This document shows, piece by piece, positions 9,575 through 20,054 of a DNA stretch of 64,000 nucleotides (position 1 is its first letter; every line of letters starts with the position of its first letter). The DNA comes from Nymphaea colorata (Eukaryota > Streptophyta > Magnoliopsida > Nymphaeales > Nymphaeaceae), in the NCBI RefSeq assembly GCF_008831285.2, contig NC_045144.1, positions 21,965,716 through 22,029,715 of the forward strand, in the 5' to 3' direction. Under the pieces are notes generated by a model. It did no database searches, had not been told where the DNA came from, and worked only from the letters and a program-made list of their open reading frames with translations. Position numbers and translations under genes: made by a program.

Positions 9575-12500
9575 TGTCACACCCCGACCTTTTTGACCCT
9601 CAAACTATTTTTTTTTCTAAACATAAAGCATCGAGGTGTGACTGCCCAACAATTCAAAAAGACGATGAGCCAAGCAATTCAAAACAATGGGGCAAGCTTT
9701 CCTTTATATGGCATTTCAATTCAATTGTACATTTGACAAAAATGCCCCAAAATCACAACATCGATGCCTCATCAAAACAAGGCATCAGTAAAACCAAAAA
9801 CCCGACGCGCCGGCACTACAAGAACAAAACAAAACCCAAAACCTCCCCAGTAGGACGTGAGTGTAGCCATCTGCTCAGCCTGCTGCCCCGGGTACACCAA
9901 AACCTGAAAAAAAGAAACAACTGAAGGCTTAGCCTTCGCAGTATGGCAACAAGCCAGGAAAAGTCCAAGCCCTCTTAGGTCGGGCTCAGTACACAAACAA
10001 ACATCAGAACAATCTATCATTATGTCGTGTCAAGACACGACATGCAGACGCCACTCAATGGCTACAATAACATAATTTCAATCACATGCAAGGCATCATC
10101 AACATGTCACTTGCATTCATAAGCACAACAGTCACATGCACAACAATCCTATATATTTCAATCACATACATTGCAGTTTCATTACTATCAGTGAATTTAC
10201 AGTTCCTGTGGGTGCAAACACAGGCACGTGCACACCGCGGGCGGCCCACAGCCGAGAGACAACCCCCGTGGTGGCCCAAAACAGTATGGATCCATCTATC
10301 CGCTGCAGCGGTAGAGCACTCATCCATGGATGTGTGAATTCGAAGGAGAGATACTCAGCCTTCCCTAGGACACCCAGGTTGGGAAGGCGGGAGCCTACGC
10401 TCCAAGCACATCACACAACAGTACCCTGGCGTCTTGCACCGCCTGCGCTCCGAACAGGCGAGACCAGTGGCGAAAGTGGGACAACTCCCATATACATAGT
10501 CACATCCCACTGGCCTCTCATCTCTTATTCTTTCATTCTTATACTTATACTTGCACAAACACATTTAACTGGCTAGCTCCTGAGGTTGGTTCACTTCACG
10601 AGTGAACCCACACCTCCAATTGCCTCCACACGAGGGTTACACATAACCACAACAGTTTTGGCTAGCCGTCATAACAATATGGGTACAACTACCCACTGTG
10701 CAAACATTTGCATCATTGCCCGCGGCAATGAGTATTCAATAAACATAACACTCACATTCATCATCATAACAATCACATCTTTGAAAACTTAGCCAAACCA
10801 CAGAGAGTAGTCTCAATCTGTGGTGGGCTCGTAGCTGTCCTATGCAGTTATCATTCTAGAATGCTTTCTAATGCACAATTGGAGTCGAGGAGACACTCGA
10901 CTCGATACCCCGCCTCATCTGTCCTAAACAGTTATCAATTCTAGCATGCACATACAATGCGTAACATTATCAAAACAATTACTATAAGCCTTTCAAAACA
11001 ATTCATATCATATATCAATTTATGTACATGCATACACATATTCATTCACGGAACACTCAATCAATTCATATCACAAATCCTAGGATCCCATGATCCTAGG
11101 AACATACATTCATTCACTTGCCCAGGCAGGGATTTGCCTGGAATGTCGCCATACCTGTGGCGCGTTCACAAGAATCTTCAAAATGCCTCGAGCTTCGAAT
11201 CCGGTAACTCAAGGTCGACGGGACGTACCCGGTGAACCTGCAGACACAAACACAAGATAAGATTCCTACTACAAGCCTCAACAATTCAAACAAAAACAAA
11301 ACAAGGTCATTGAGGCACGCGTCATCGCCTCAAGAGGGTGTCGACGGGTAGTGTCGACCCACAAGTTCTCCAATAGGGTCACTTCCCACTCCTAGCCGTG
11401 CCAATAGATGCCAAAACTCAAAGCCATCAATCCGTCTATCACTAACGCCTTTCTCAAAATTCCATTTTTCTTAAATCAAGGCGTCTACCCCAAAGATACT
11501 TCCAACTTATGTACGTTATCCCTATTTAACTCCAAGATGCACCCGTTCACAAAAACGCGTGCTACAGGCTCACTAAAACGGTCCTAAATCTTCCCCACAA
11601 CCTCACAAACTCTACCATGTCTCCCCTAATGCTTCGAAAATTAATCTATCATGCTTAAATGATCATCCAAAATATGAATCTTCGCTTCCCAACATAATCG
11701 CAAGCTTTTCCCCAAAAACGAAATCACTAACATGTGTTCCAAATAATCAATTCAAAGCTCTAGCATGCTCAACCAATAATTATGAGCGTTCCAAAGAGAA
11801 ATATATCATAAAATAGGTTCAATTTCGCCTTGCTCACCCCGATTGAAGGTCTAAACTGTTGTAATCCTCCCGGCAGCCACCTCACGCGTCCAAGTGGTCC
11901 CCAAACGGCTAAAATCCTCCAATGCCGCCACTACCAAGGCCTTCTCTAATTGCTGTTACGAGGGGGAAGACAAATCCCCAAGCTGAAAACGGATCCAACA
12001 GTGATAGCACAGTGAAAATCAGTGAGAGAAAGTACTTGATTGGAGAAAAATAGAAAACGAGCAGAAAATGGGGAGAGGGTTCGGTCAAAAGGGGAAAAGA
12101 AGGCAGTGAGGGGAGAGGACGGGAGAGAAGAGAGAGAGACGGTGGAGAGTGAGACGAGTGACAGTGGGAGAGGGAGAGTCGTTCGGTGGAGAGGGGAGAC
12201 GAGAGACAGTGGGAGAGGGAGGGTCGTTCGGTGGAGAGGGGAGACGAGAGACGGTGGGAGAGGGAGAAGGGAAAGAAAACGGGAAGGAGAAGAAAAGAGA
12301 AGAGAGGAAGAGGCAGGGGACGACAGGGTTCACCTCAACGCCGCCGTCGTCGCCGCCTCCACCGCCGCCGCCGCCGCCGTCGCCGCCGCCGCCGCCACCG
12401 CCGCCGCCGTCGCCGCCGCCGCCGCCACCGCCGTCGCCGCCGCCGCCGCCACCGCCGTCGCCTTCTTCCCTGAGCTCCGGTCGTGGGTAAGGAAGAGACG

Positions 12501-12627
12501 GTAAGAGGAAAGCGAAGGAGAAGAGAATGCGAGGGAGGAGGGACAGCGTCGGGCTCCTCTCGCGTGGGGCTAGGGTCCGGGTCTGGACCCTGACCCGACC
12601 CGCTCCGCCCAAACGCCGCGCGTTACA
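9575..12627 (-). repeat. Element B LTR, right copy (the element's 5' LTR)
   Basis: Runs from TGTCACACC to GCGTTACA and matches the left LTR with about eleven single-base differences, for example at 9710, 10280, 10346, 10429-10430 and 11105. The GCC repeat at 12340-12461 is 33 bp shorter than its partner. Confidence 0.95.
12340..12461. repeat. GCC trinucleotide repeat, 122 bp
   Basis: Counterpart of the 155-bp array at 4360-4514. The interruption pattern also differs (more uninterrupted GCC runs, a CTC/CAC start), so repeat length and internal order both changed. Confidence 0.95.
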
Positions 12628-12632
12628 CTCAA
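12628..12632. repeat. Target site duplication (right) of element B
   Basis: CTCAA follows the right LTR and is identical to 1590-1594. Confidence 0.95.
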
Positions 12633-14781
12633 GATTTTAAGGCTATTTGTGGATTTTGTTGAGTTGCTTCGGAATAGAATTCGACCTAAGGGGTGATTCA
12701 TTCCCACGGCGTAAACCCATGAGATCGGGGTCAAATTCCGACGGTGGAAGTCTGTTTTAAATCGGCTTTTACAAGGCACAAGGACGTCTTAGGACCTTCT
12801 AGTGCTTACCCCTTGATTTGGTGAAGTTTGGCCGGTGAAACCTCTCAAAAAGCTCAAGTATAGGCCTCGGTTTGTGCTTGGGCGTTTCACCAGAAATCAG
12901 AAGCAAAAGTGAGCAAATGTACGTGCAAGCAAAAAATAGATACTAAAAGTATCACCCACGAAAAAGGAAGCAATCGGCCAAGTTGGGGCCAAATTGAAGT
13001 CAAAACGGGCACGTTCTAGCCTCTGCTGGAATTCTAGAATTCCGGCGAACGCTGCATCAATTCCGGTCTTTTGCTGAAGATTCCGGCCAACATTTGGGCG
13101 TGCTAGCTAGAAGATCTCGTCCCCTACAAGTTTGCAAAAGTGGGGCTACAATTGAGGAAGGCACATTTGGGAAAACCGAGTGGCAAGGGGAGCTCCTAGG
13201 TGTGTTCACACCTAGCCGCCGGTGACTTGGAGTTTCACTCCTCCATTTCCGGTAAGTGGATCCGTTTTTTGGCCTTTCGCAAATCCTCACCATCCTTCTA
13301 GGACACGTGGAGAAATCCTAGAGTGTTAAAGAGAATTGAGGAGATCTCGTCCAGCTCTCCCTCCACCTTTCGTGTGAGTGTTCTCCATTTGGTGGAAGTG
13401 CTCCACATTTGGAGGGCTCGACCCACCTTTTTGGATTTCGTTTGGAATCCAATCCCTCTTAGTTAGGAAGACCCATATCATTTTAGATTGCCCAGTCCCC
13501 TCTCCTCGCGCCACTTGTCCCCCACCTTAGCTCGAGTCACCCCAGCTTGCTCCACCTCACCACATTTGTCTCCCTCGCCCCCTACACTTCATCGTTTACC
13601 TTAGCCTCTCTCCTACTTCTTTGGGAGATAGCCTCCACCTCACCGCCACCTCACTCTACTTCCTAGGAGGCTGATTCCACCTTGGGATCTCCTCCTAAAC
13701 ATCAGCCACATTTTCCTCACCCGAATTACCCTAGTCCACCCCCATTTCCCATTTCCATTTCCCATACTTAACGCCTAAACCCTACTCTACCTACTTTGTA
13801 GGGACATGCATTTGAACCCTAGGACCCACTTCACTCAACCCACCTTTGACCAAGCCCACTTCCCATACCTAGCCCGGGCCCACCTTGACCCACTGGACCC
13901 GAACCCACCTAAGCCTACCTAAGCCCAAGGTACGCACCTAGCTGGTTCCAACCCTAGTCTTCAAGGAAGACCGCGCTATCGCATCCTTGCGAGTCTTGAA
14001 ACCGGCGAGCCTTGCCTCAGCCATCTCCGGCCAACTCCGGCTGCCGCTGCTACTTTTCCAGCGACCTTTCCGGCGAAGATTCCAGCATATCCCCACTTCA
14101 TCCGGCCAGTTCCCGTGGTGCTCCTAGGCGTCTTCCGGCGAAGAGTCTCTACAACCGGGCGATCTAGAAGGCTTCTTTAACCGCCGGCGTCATCTTCTTA
14201 CCTTGGATTGTGCTTCTGCAGCCGGCCCTCTTCTACCGTGTTGCTGCATTAACCGAGTGTGGAATCTCACCTCTGGTCCTTGGATATTATTTCGCCAAGC
14301 TTGCCTTGGCCGGTACTCTCTTGATCCCCCTATAGTTACGTGAAAGGTTGTTTTTGCTTTTGCATTTGCTTTTAGCCTGACCTTGGGTCGTTGTTGAGCA
14401 TTGAGGGACCTCTGAGGCACTGCGCCAAGGACACGACCTCGTGCCAACCTAGCCTCCTACGGGTGGGTGTGGTTTGTTCGATTAGGTTTGGTTTGATGGT
14501 TTGTTTGAGTGAGTTGTGAGAGATTTTGCATTGTATCGCTTCCGCATTGTACTAGCCTCGCATCTATTAGTTTCTTGTAGTAGGATTGGCTTTGGGATTG
14601 GGTTAGCCTCTCTTGTATTCCTTTACCTATTTGGGGTTTTAGTCGGGGTTCCTGTTCGACTGGGTAGTGTCTTTGTATTTGATTTGTCCTAGGAAAGTCT
14701 TCAGGTTGGTCCAGGGTGATCTTGGGGGTAGGCACGGCCGTCGGCTTGGGACTTTGGTCGGCCACGGGCAAGACCCTACCA
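12633..14781 (+). repeat. Element A 5' LTR, second part
   Basis: Continues A's LTR after element B and matches the 3' LTR through its end, CCCTACCA. It carries a single copy of the segment that is tandemly duplicated in the 3' LTR. GT-rich and CT-rich stretches and short open frames are present, but none resembles a gene. Total length of this LTR without B is about 3,156 bp. Confidence 0.88.
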
Positions 14782-14784
14782 ATT

Positions 14785-14797
14785 TGGTATCAGAGCC
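14785..14797 (+). other. Element A tRNA-iMet primer-binding site
   Basis: TGGTATCAGAGCC starts three bases after the LTR end (TACCA). It is identical to element B's primer site although the two elements are different families. Confidence 0.93.
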
Positions 14798-15011
14798 TCC
14801 TTGGACCAGTGGGAAGCAAGTAGTACCGTCTTGAAAGGAGTATACAGATTCGGCAACCTTTGGAGCGTCCGCAGGGCAGATTGAAGTTGGTTTTCTTGTC
14901 AGTGTCAGAGTCAGAGTTTGAATTTCTCGTAGAGTCAGTGTTGGTTTTCTGAGTTGGCAGTTGCTAGTATTAGTTGCTTTCAGCATTTCATGGTTTGAAT
15001 TGCCCGCAACA

Positions 15012-17183
15012 ATGGGCAAGAAGAAGCAAGTCGTAGCTTTTTCTCCTGACGTGGAAGAGGAGGAGAATTCGATCCATGAGGAGCAGCCTTCCGCAGAGTT
15101 GGACATGCACACTATAGAAAGAATGGTCCATATCGAGAATGAGGTTCTAAGGATCCGCCATGAGATGAGCGATTACAAGAAACAGTTGTCCAAGCTCAAT
15201 GAGCTTGAAGAGATAAAAGAAATGATTTGTGTAATCTCCTCTAACCAAGAAAGCAGCCGTAGGTCCGCTCCTGGACCCCCTTCTCCCCAAAATATGGAGA
15301 AAGGAAAAGGTGTGTTGGGCGGCCCTTCAAATGCCGATCCTAACCCTTTTCAATCACAAGCAGGGCCAACTAGGTCGCCAACAGGGAGGAATAACGAGAA
15401 CAATGGTGGTTACAATGGCCACCATGGAGGGCACAATGGCCACAATGGAGGATGACAAAATTTCTCGCCATAGTTGGAGTACCGAGACCCCTATGGTCCA
15501 CAAACGAGTCAGTATAAGTCCAGATTTGGAGGTACTCAATGGGAAAATGTGAATTCAGATCGTAGATGGGGTGAAAGAGTTGAACGTGAACCACCAACAT
15601 GGGAACCCTATAGAGAGCGTCAAGCTGTACAGAGAAACCAGCCAAGGATCCCTCAAGTTCGCATTGATTTCCCTCGTTTGAATGGAAAGGAACCATTGGA
15701 TTGGATCTTCCAAGTGGAAGAGTATTTGACCTACCAATTAATTCCAGAGGAAGAATGGCTTCAAACATCAATTCTACACTTTGATGGTGAAGCAAGGTGA
15801 TGGTATAGGTGGCTCAAGCTTAAGGAGCCCATCAATACGTGGGGAGAGTTTAAGGAAGCTCTTATGCTCAGATTTGGGGAATCTTCATATGTGGACTATG
15901 ATATAGAATTGCGTAACCTGAGATAGACCTCGACCGTACAAGAGTATTAGGCTAAGTTTGAGAATTTGGCAAGCATGGTGGATTGGACACCTAAGTCACT
16001 CATCGCCGCCTTCGTTGGGGGCCTAAAAGAAGAGATCCAAATAGACATTCGGGCTGAGCCAAACATAGAATTGAGAAAGTGCTTTGCTAAGGCACGATCC
16101 ATCGAGGATAGGCAACGAAAGAAACAGGCTTTGTACCGTCAATGGAGGAACCCAGGGACTATCCGTGTTAGGGAGATTTCACAACAACAAAAACTCCTGT
16201 CAGCCCCACCTAGAAAGGAAGAACCCAAACCCGTCTACAAGGGTCGAGCACCTCCATCCTTAACTCGTGAGGAAAGAGAGGAGATGATCAAGAATAAACA
16301 ATGCTTTTGGTGCAAGGAGAAGTGGGACCCCACTCACAGGTGCAAACACATTAGAGTATACACGGTTATGGAGCAAGAAGTAGATGACGAGAAGGAGGAT
16401 GACCAATCTCCTATGATTGAAGAGATTGACGAGGCCGAGGTTAGAGAAGAGCCTCAAAAGCAGGAGGAACCACCTCCTGATGGTGCTTATCATGCGATGA
16501 CAGATCCCAACCAGCCAGACGCTATGCAAGTGTTAAGGCAGATTGGGAGCAGAAGTGTCCTTGTTCTACTCGATTCAGGGGCCACTCACAATTTTGTGGG
16601 TGACCATCTCGTCAAGGAATTAGAGTGCACAATAGAAAATCATCCAGCCCTACGTGTACTTGTTGCAAATGGGGAGTGCCTTCCCTGCACCCGTAAGTGT
16701 ACAGATGTTGAGCTTACATTGCAGAAGATTTCCTTCAAGGTGGACTTGTTAGTCGTTCCCCAACCCAGCGTGGATGTCATTCTTGGAGTCAAATGGCTCA
16801 AGACTCTAGGAAAGATTTGGTGGGACTTCTCCACTATGGAGATGTGCCTACCTAAGGAGGGTGGAGGGGAAGAAGTTGTGCTAAGGGCAATCAATCCCAG
16901 CTTGGAACCCAAGGCAGCTTTAAAAGCAATCACAATACAACGACCTGCAGCCTGGTTAGTGTCAGTAGCAGAGGAGGCTACCTTACAAGAGAAGTCAGAA
17001 GAGGAGGTACCCGGTCAGATTCAGGAAGTCTTGGGTGAGTTCGATGACATTTTTGAGGAACCTAATGGATTCCCACCACCACGGTCTTATGATCACAGAA
17101 TAGTCTTGGCCAATGGCACAAAGCCGGTTAACGTTCGCCATATCGATATGGGTATGCTCAAAAATCTGAAATCGAGAGATTAG
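15012..17183 (+). pseudogene. Element A gag and protease, broken by stops and a frameshift
   Basis: One frame can be followed from ATG at 15012 (MGKKKQVV) to 17183 through in-frame stops at 15453, 15468, 15798, 15924 and 15948. It encodes a charged coiled-coil-like start, a Gly/Asn/His-rich segment (15390-15455), a retroviral-type Gag core (PRLNGKEPLDWIFQVEEYL, about 15675), a zinc knuckle CFWCKEKWDPTHRCKH (~16302) and an aspartic protease LDSGATHNF (~16570). Gag builds the particle; the protease cuts the polyprotein. A lost base near 17135 shifts the frame at the start of RT. Each stop can be explained by a C-to-T or G-to-A change from a common codon. Confidence 0.88.
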
Positions 17184-17279
17184 TTAAGGAAATGCGGGAA
17201 AGCAACATCATACGACCCAGTTCTAGCCCTTTTTCATCGTCCGTCCTTCTAGTCAAGAAGAACCGTCATTGATGAACTT
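17132..17279 (+). pseudogene. Element A start of reverse transcriptase, frameshifted and internally deleted
   Basis: In a frame shifted from gag this stretch encodes the conserved lead-in to RT ([19 protein letters not shown], then a VLLVKK motif). It then jumps directly to the segment VIDELLDEL that normally lies about 30 residues further on. The missing part contains the conserved CVDYRALN-type RT block, as seen in element B (5' part of its RT) and partly in element C (27895). RT of this copy therefore cannot be functional. Confidence 0.8.
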
Positions 17280-20054
17280 TTGGATGAGTTATCTAGAGCT
17301 CGTATATTCTCCAAACTTGATCTCAGATCGGGGTACCATCAAATCAGGATGTATGAGGAGGACATCTCTAAAACGGCATTTCGCACTCATGACGGCCACT
17401 ATGAATTTTTGGACATGCCGTTCGGACTCACGAACGCACCAGCAACCTTCCAAAGATGTATGAATGACGTGTTTCGTCAATACCTCCGTGATTTCGTGCT
17501 AGTATTTTTTGATGACATCCTGGTGTACAGTCAGAGTGTAGAGCAGCATGTGGAACATCTCCGCACCGTGTTAAAAGTCTTGAGGGAGAATACCCTATTT
17601 GCTAAAATGTCCAAATGTAGTTTTGGGCAGACCTCTATTGGGTATTTGGGGCACATAGTATCTCATGATGGGGTGAGAGCTGATCCAGAAAAGCTTCAAG
17701 CCATGGAGCAATGGCCTTTGCCAAAAGACCCTCGTGGCATGAGAGGATTCTTGGGTCTTACAGGGTACTATCGTAGATTCATCCAAGGTTACGGCTTGAT
17801 AGCCTCTCCTTTGACGCACATGTTGAAGAAGGGGGAATTTACATGGTCCGATAAAGCAAGGGAGGCCTTTATTAAACTCAAGGCCGCAATGATGAGTGCC
17901 CCTGTACTCGCCCTACCAGACTTCTCCAAAGACTTCGTGATTGAGACCGACGCCAGTGATGTTGGCATAGGAGCAATCTTGAGCCAAGAAGGCCACCCGA
18001 TCGCCTTCATGTCCAAGGCCCTCACAGACAGGGCCAAACCATTCTCAACATATGAAAAGGAGCTTTTGGCTATAGTACTGGCAGTTGATAAGTGGAGACC
18101 TTACTTGATTGGGTGGAAATTCGTGGTAAGAAGGGATCAAAGTAGTTTGAGATACATGGTGAAGCAGCGTGTCTCTAATCCTACCCAGCAGAAGTGGTTG
18201 GCCAAGCTTCTTGGCTATGACTTCATGATTGAATACAAGAAGGGGACTGAGAACTCTGCGGCTGATTCCTTGTCACGTATGCCAGAACAATTAAGAACTC
18301 TCTCGGTAATAGAGATAGACTTGTGGGACAGACTGATACGAGAGCAGGATCAAGATTTAAACCTTAGGCTCTTCAAGCAGTCCATACGCCAAAATCTGGG
18401 GTCAATCCCCAACTATTCTCTAAGGGGCGAAATACTTTGCATGAAAAACAGGGCGTTGGTACCTAAGGACTCGCCTCTCAAGAAAGAGCTGCTCAAACAT
18501 TTTCATGATTCAAGTATTGCTGGACACGAGGGTGTGACAAAGACTATGGGACGAATAAAGGCACAGTTTTGGTGGGAGGGTTTGAAGTTAGACGTCAGAA
18601 ACTATGTGAAGGCATGCCCTACCTGCCAGCGTGAGAAATATGAGGCCACCAAGCCTCCAGGGCAATTGAACCCCTTGCCCATACCAGATAAACCATGGGA
18701 GGATGTATCAATGGATTTCATTGATGCTATGCCACGTGTTGAAGGTAAAGAGGCAGTGCTGGTCATAGTAGACAGGTTAACAAAGTATAGCCATTTCGTG
18801 GCCCTGCCAAGGAACTACCATGGGCCAATGGTCGCAAGTGTCTACCAGAAACACATAGGAAAGCTGCATGGTATGCCCCAGACTATTGTCTGTGATCGCG
18901 ATTCAATCTTCCTCAGTGCTTTTTGGAGGGAGTACATGAAAATGGCTGGGACAGTGATCAATTTTAGCACGACCCATCATCCCCAAACGGATGGGCAAAG
19001 CGAAGTGGTAAATCGGACGCTAGAGACCTATCTGAGGTGTTACGCCGGGGAAAGGCCCAACACATGGGTCAAATATCTATCATGGGCTGAGTGGTCCTAT
19101 AACACCAGCCTGCATTCTGGAACCGGCATGACACCCTATGAAGCTCTTTATGGCTACCCCCCAACTTCTATTCCAAGGTATGAGGTTGATACAGCTAGGG
19201 AAGATGAAGTCGATTGTGCTTTAAGGAATAGAGATGAAATACTAGCCACATTGAAGAGAAACATCGAAAGGGCTCAAACAAGAATGAAAAAGGCCCATGA
19301 CAAGGGGCGTAAGGACAGAGAGTTTGAAGTAGGAGATATGGTTTGGCTAAAAAGGCTGCCCATGAGGCAGAAATCACTTCTAGGGCAACCCTACTCCAAG
19401 CACTTGCCTAGATATTATGGACCGTTTCGAGTTCTACAGAAGATTGGAAAGGCAGCATACCGAATCGCCTTACTGCCTACAGCCCTTGTTCACCTAGTCT
19501 TCCACGTCTCTAGATTGAAGCCGCATCATGGGCCAGTGCCAGAGCAAGAAGAACCATTGCCTGATGTAAGCCACCGGCCCTACCGTATCCTTAAGCATAG
19601 ATGGGTCACAAGAGATGGAAGAGCTCGACATGAGGTCTTAATTGAGTGGGAAGGAATCGCTGGTGGTACCTCATGGGAGTTGTTCGAAAAGATTAAACTG
19701 CAATTCCCTACAGGAGCTTGGGGACAAGCTCCATCTCAGGAGGGTGGATCTGATATGGGTCAGCCTTCAACTTGGCCTCGAGCAACCACTAACGATGCCG
19801 AGAGTAGTCTGAGAGGGCCGGGCAAGGCTGCCCTTCAAACGGTTAAGGCCCAACGAGGCCGTGTTGACCCAAGCCGAGGTCAAGAGGGAGGAGTGGGAGG
19901 CGTTGAGCAACGAGTTCAGACCAAGGGAAAATTCAGAGATCAGCTGGGAGTTGAAGCAGAGGGAGGAGCGGGAGGAAGTGCAACGACTCTAAGCGAGGCT
20001 CTTGAAGACCAAGGCGGGGTGGGTCTAGCCCGGTCCAGGTCAAGTCCAGCCTAG
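17280..20054 (+). pseudogene. Element A pol: RT remainder, RNase H, integrase, chromodomain-like tail
   Basis: 924 uninterrupted codons. RT catalytic motif FFDDILVYS near residue 75 (where most have YVDD), RNase H ETDASD near 221, integrase zinc finger HEGVTK...CPTCQ near 413-445, integrase triad at DFIDAM (~478), CDRD (~537) and SEVV (~573), GPY/F module with YYGPF (~711), and a chromodomain-like end VLIEWEG...SWE (~790-805). The frame continues 98 codons into the 3' LTR before stopping. The first methionine is internal to RT, so this is not a natural start. The intact length suggests recent activity of the family, but this copy lacks the RT N-terminus. Confidence 0.9.
19737..19750 (+). other. 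Element A polypurine tract
   Basis: CAGGAGGGTGGATC is followed by TGATATGGGTCA and then the LTR-matching sequence. The same layout, GGAGGGTAGATC then TGATG, ends element C at 35311, which supports the assignment. Confidence 0.75.

Larger units (their letters stand above)
1595..12627 (-). mobile_element. Element B: young, nearly intact Tekay/Del-like Ty3/gypsy chromovirus
   Basis: An 11,033-bp element on the minus strand, nested in A's 5' LTR. It has two long LTRs (3,086 and 3,053 bp), a tRNA-iMet primer site beside the right LTR, a purine tract beside the left LTR, and one long gag-pol frame ending in a chromodomain. Flanking CTCAA duplications are perfect. The LTRs differ at roughly eleven single bases by eye, plus a 33-bp length change in a GCC repeat. 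Long LTRs, the iMet primer and a C-terminal chromodomain fit the Tekay/Del clade. The only coding break seen is a TAG near the integrase end. Confidence 0.95.
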
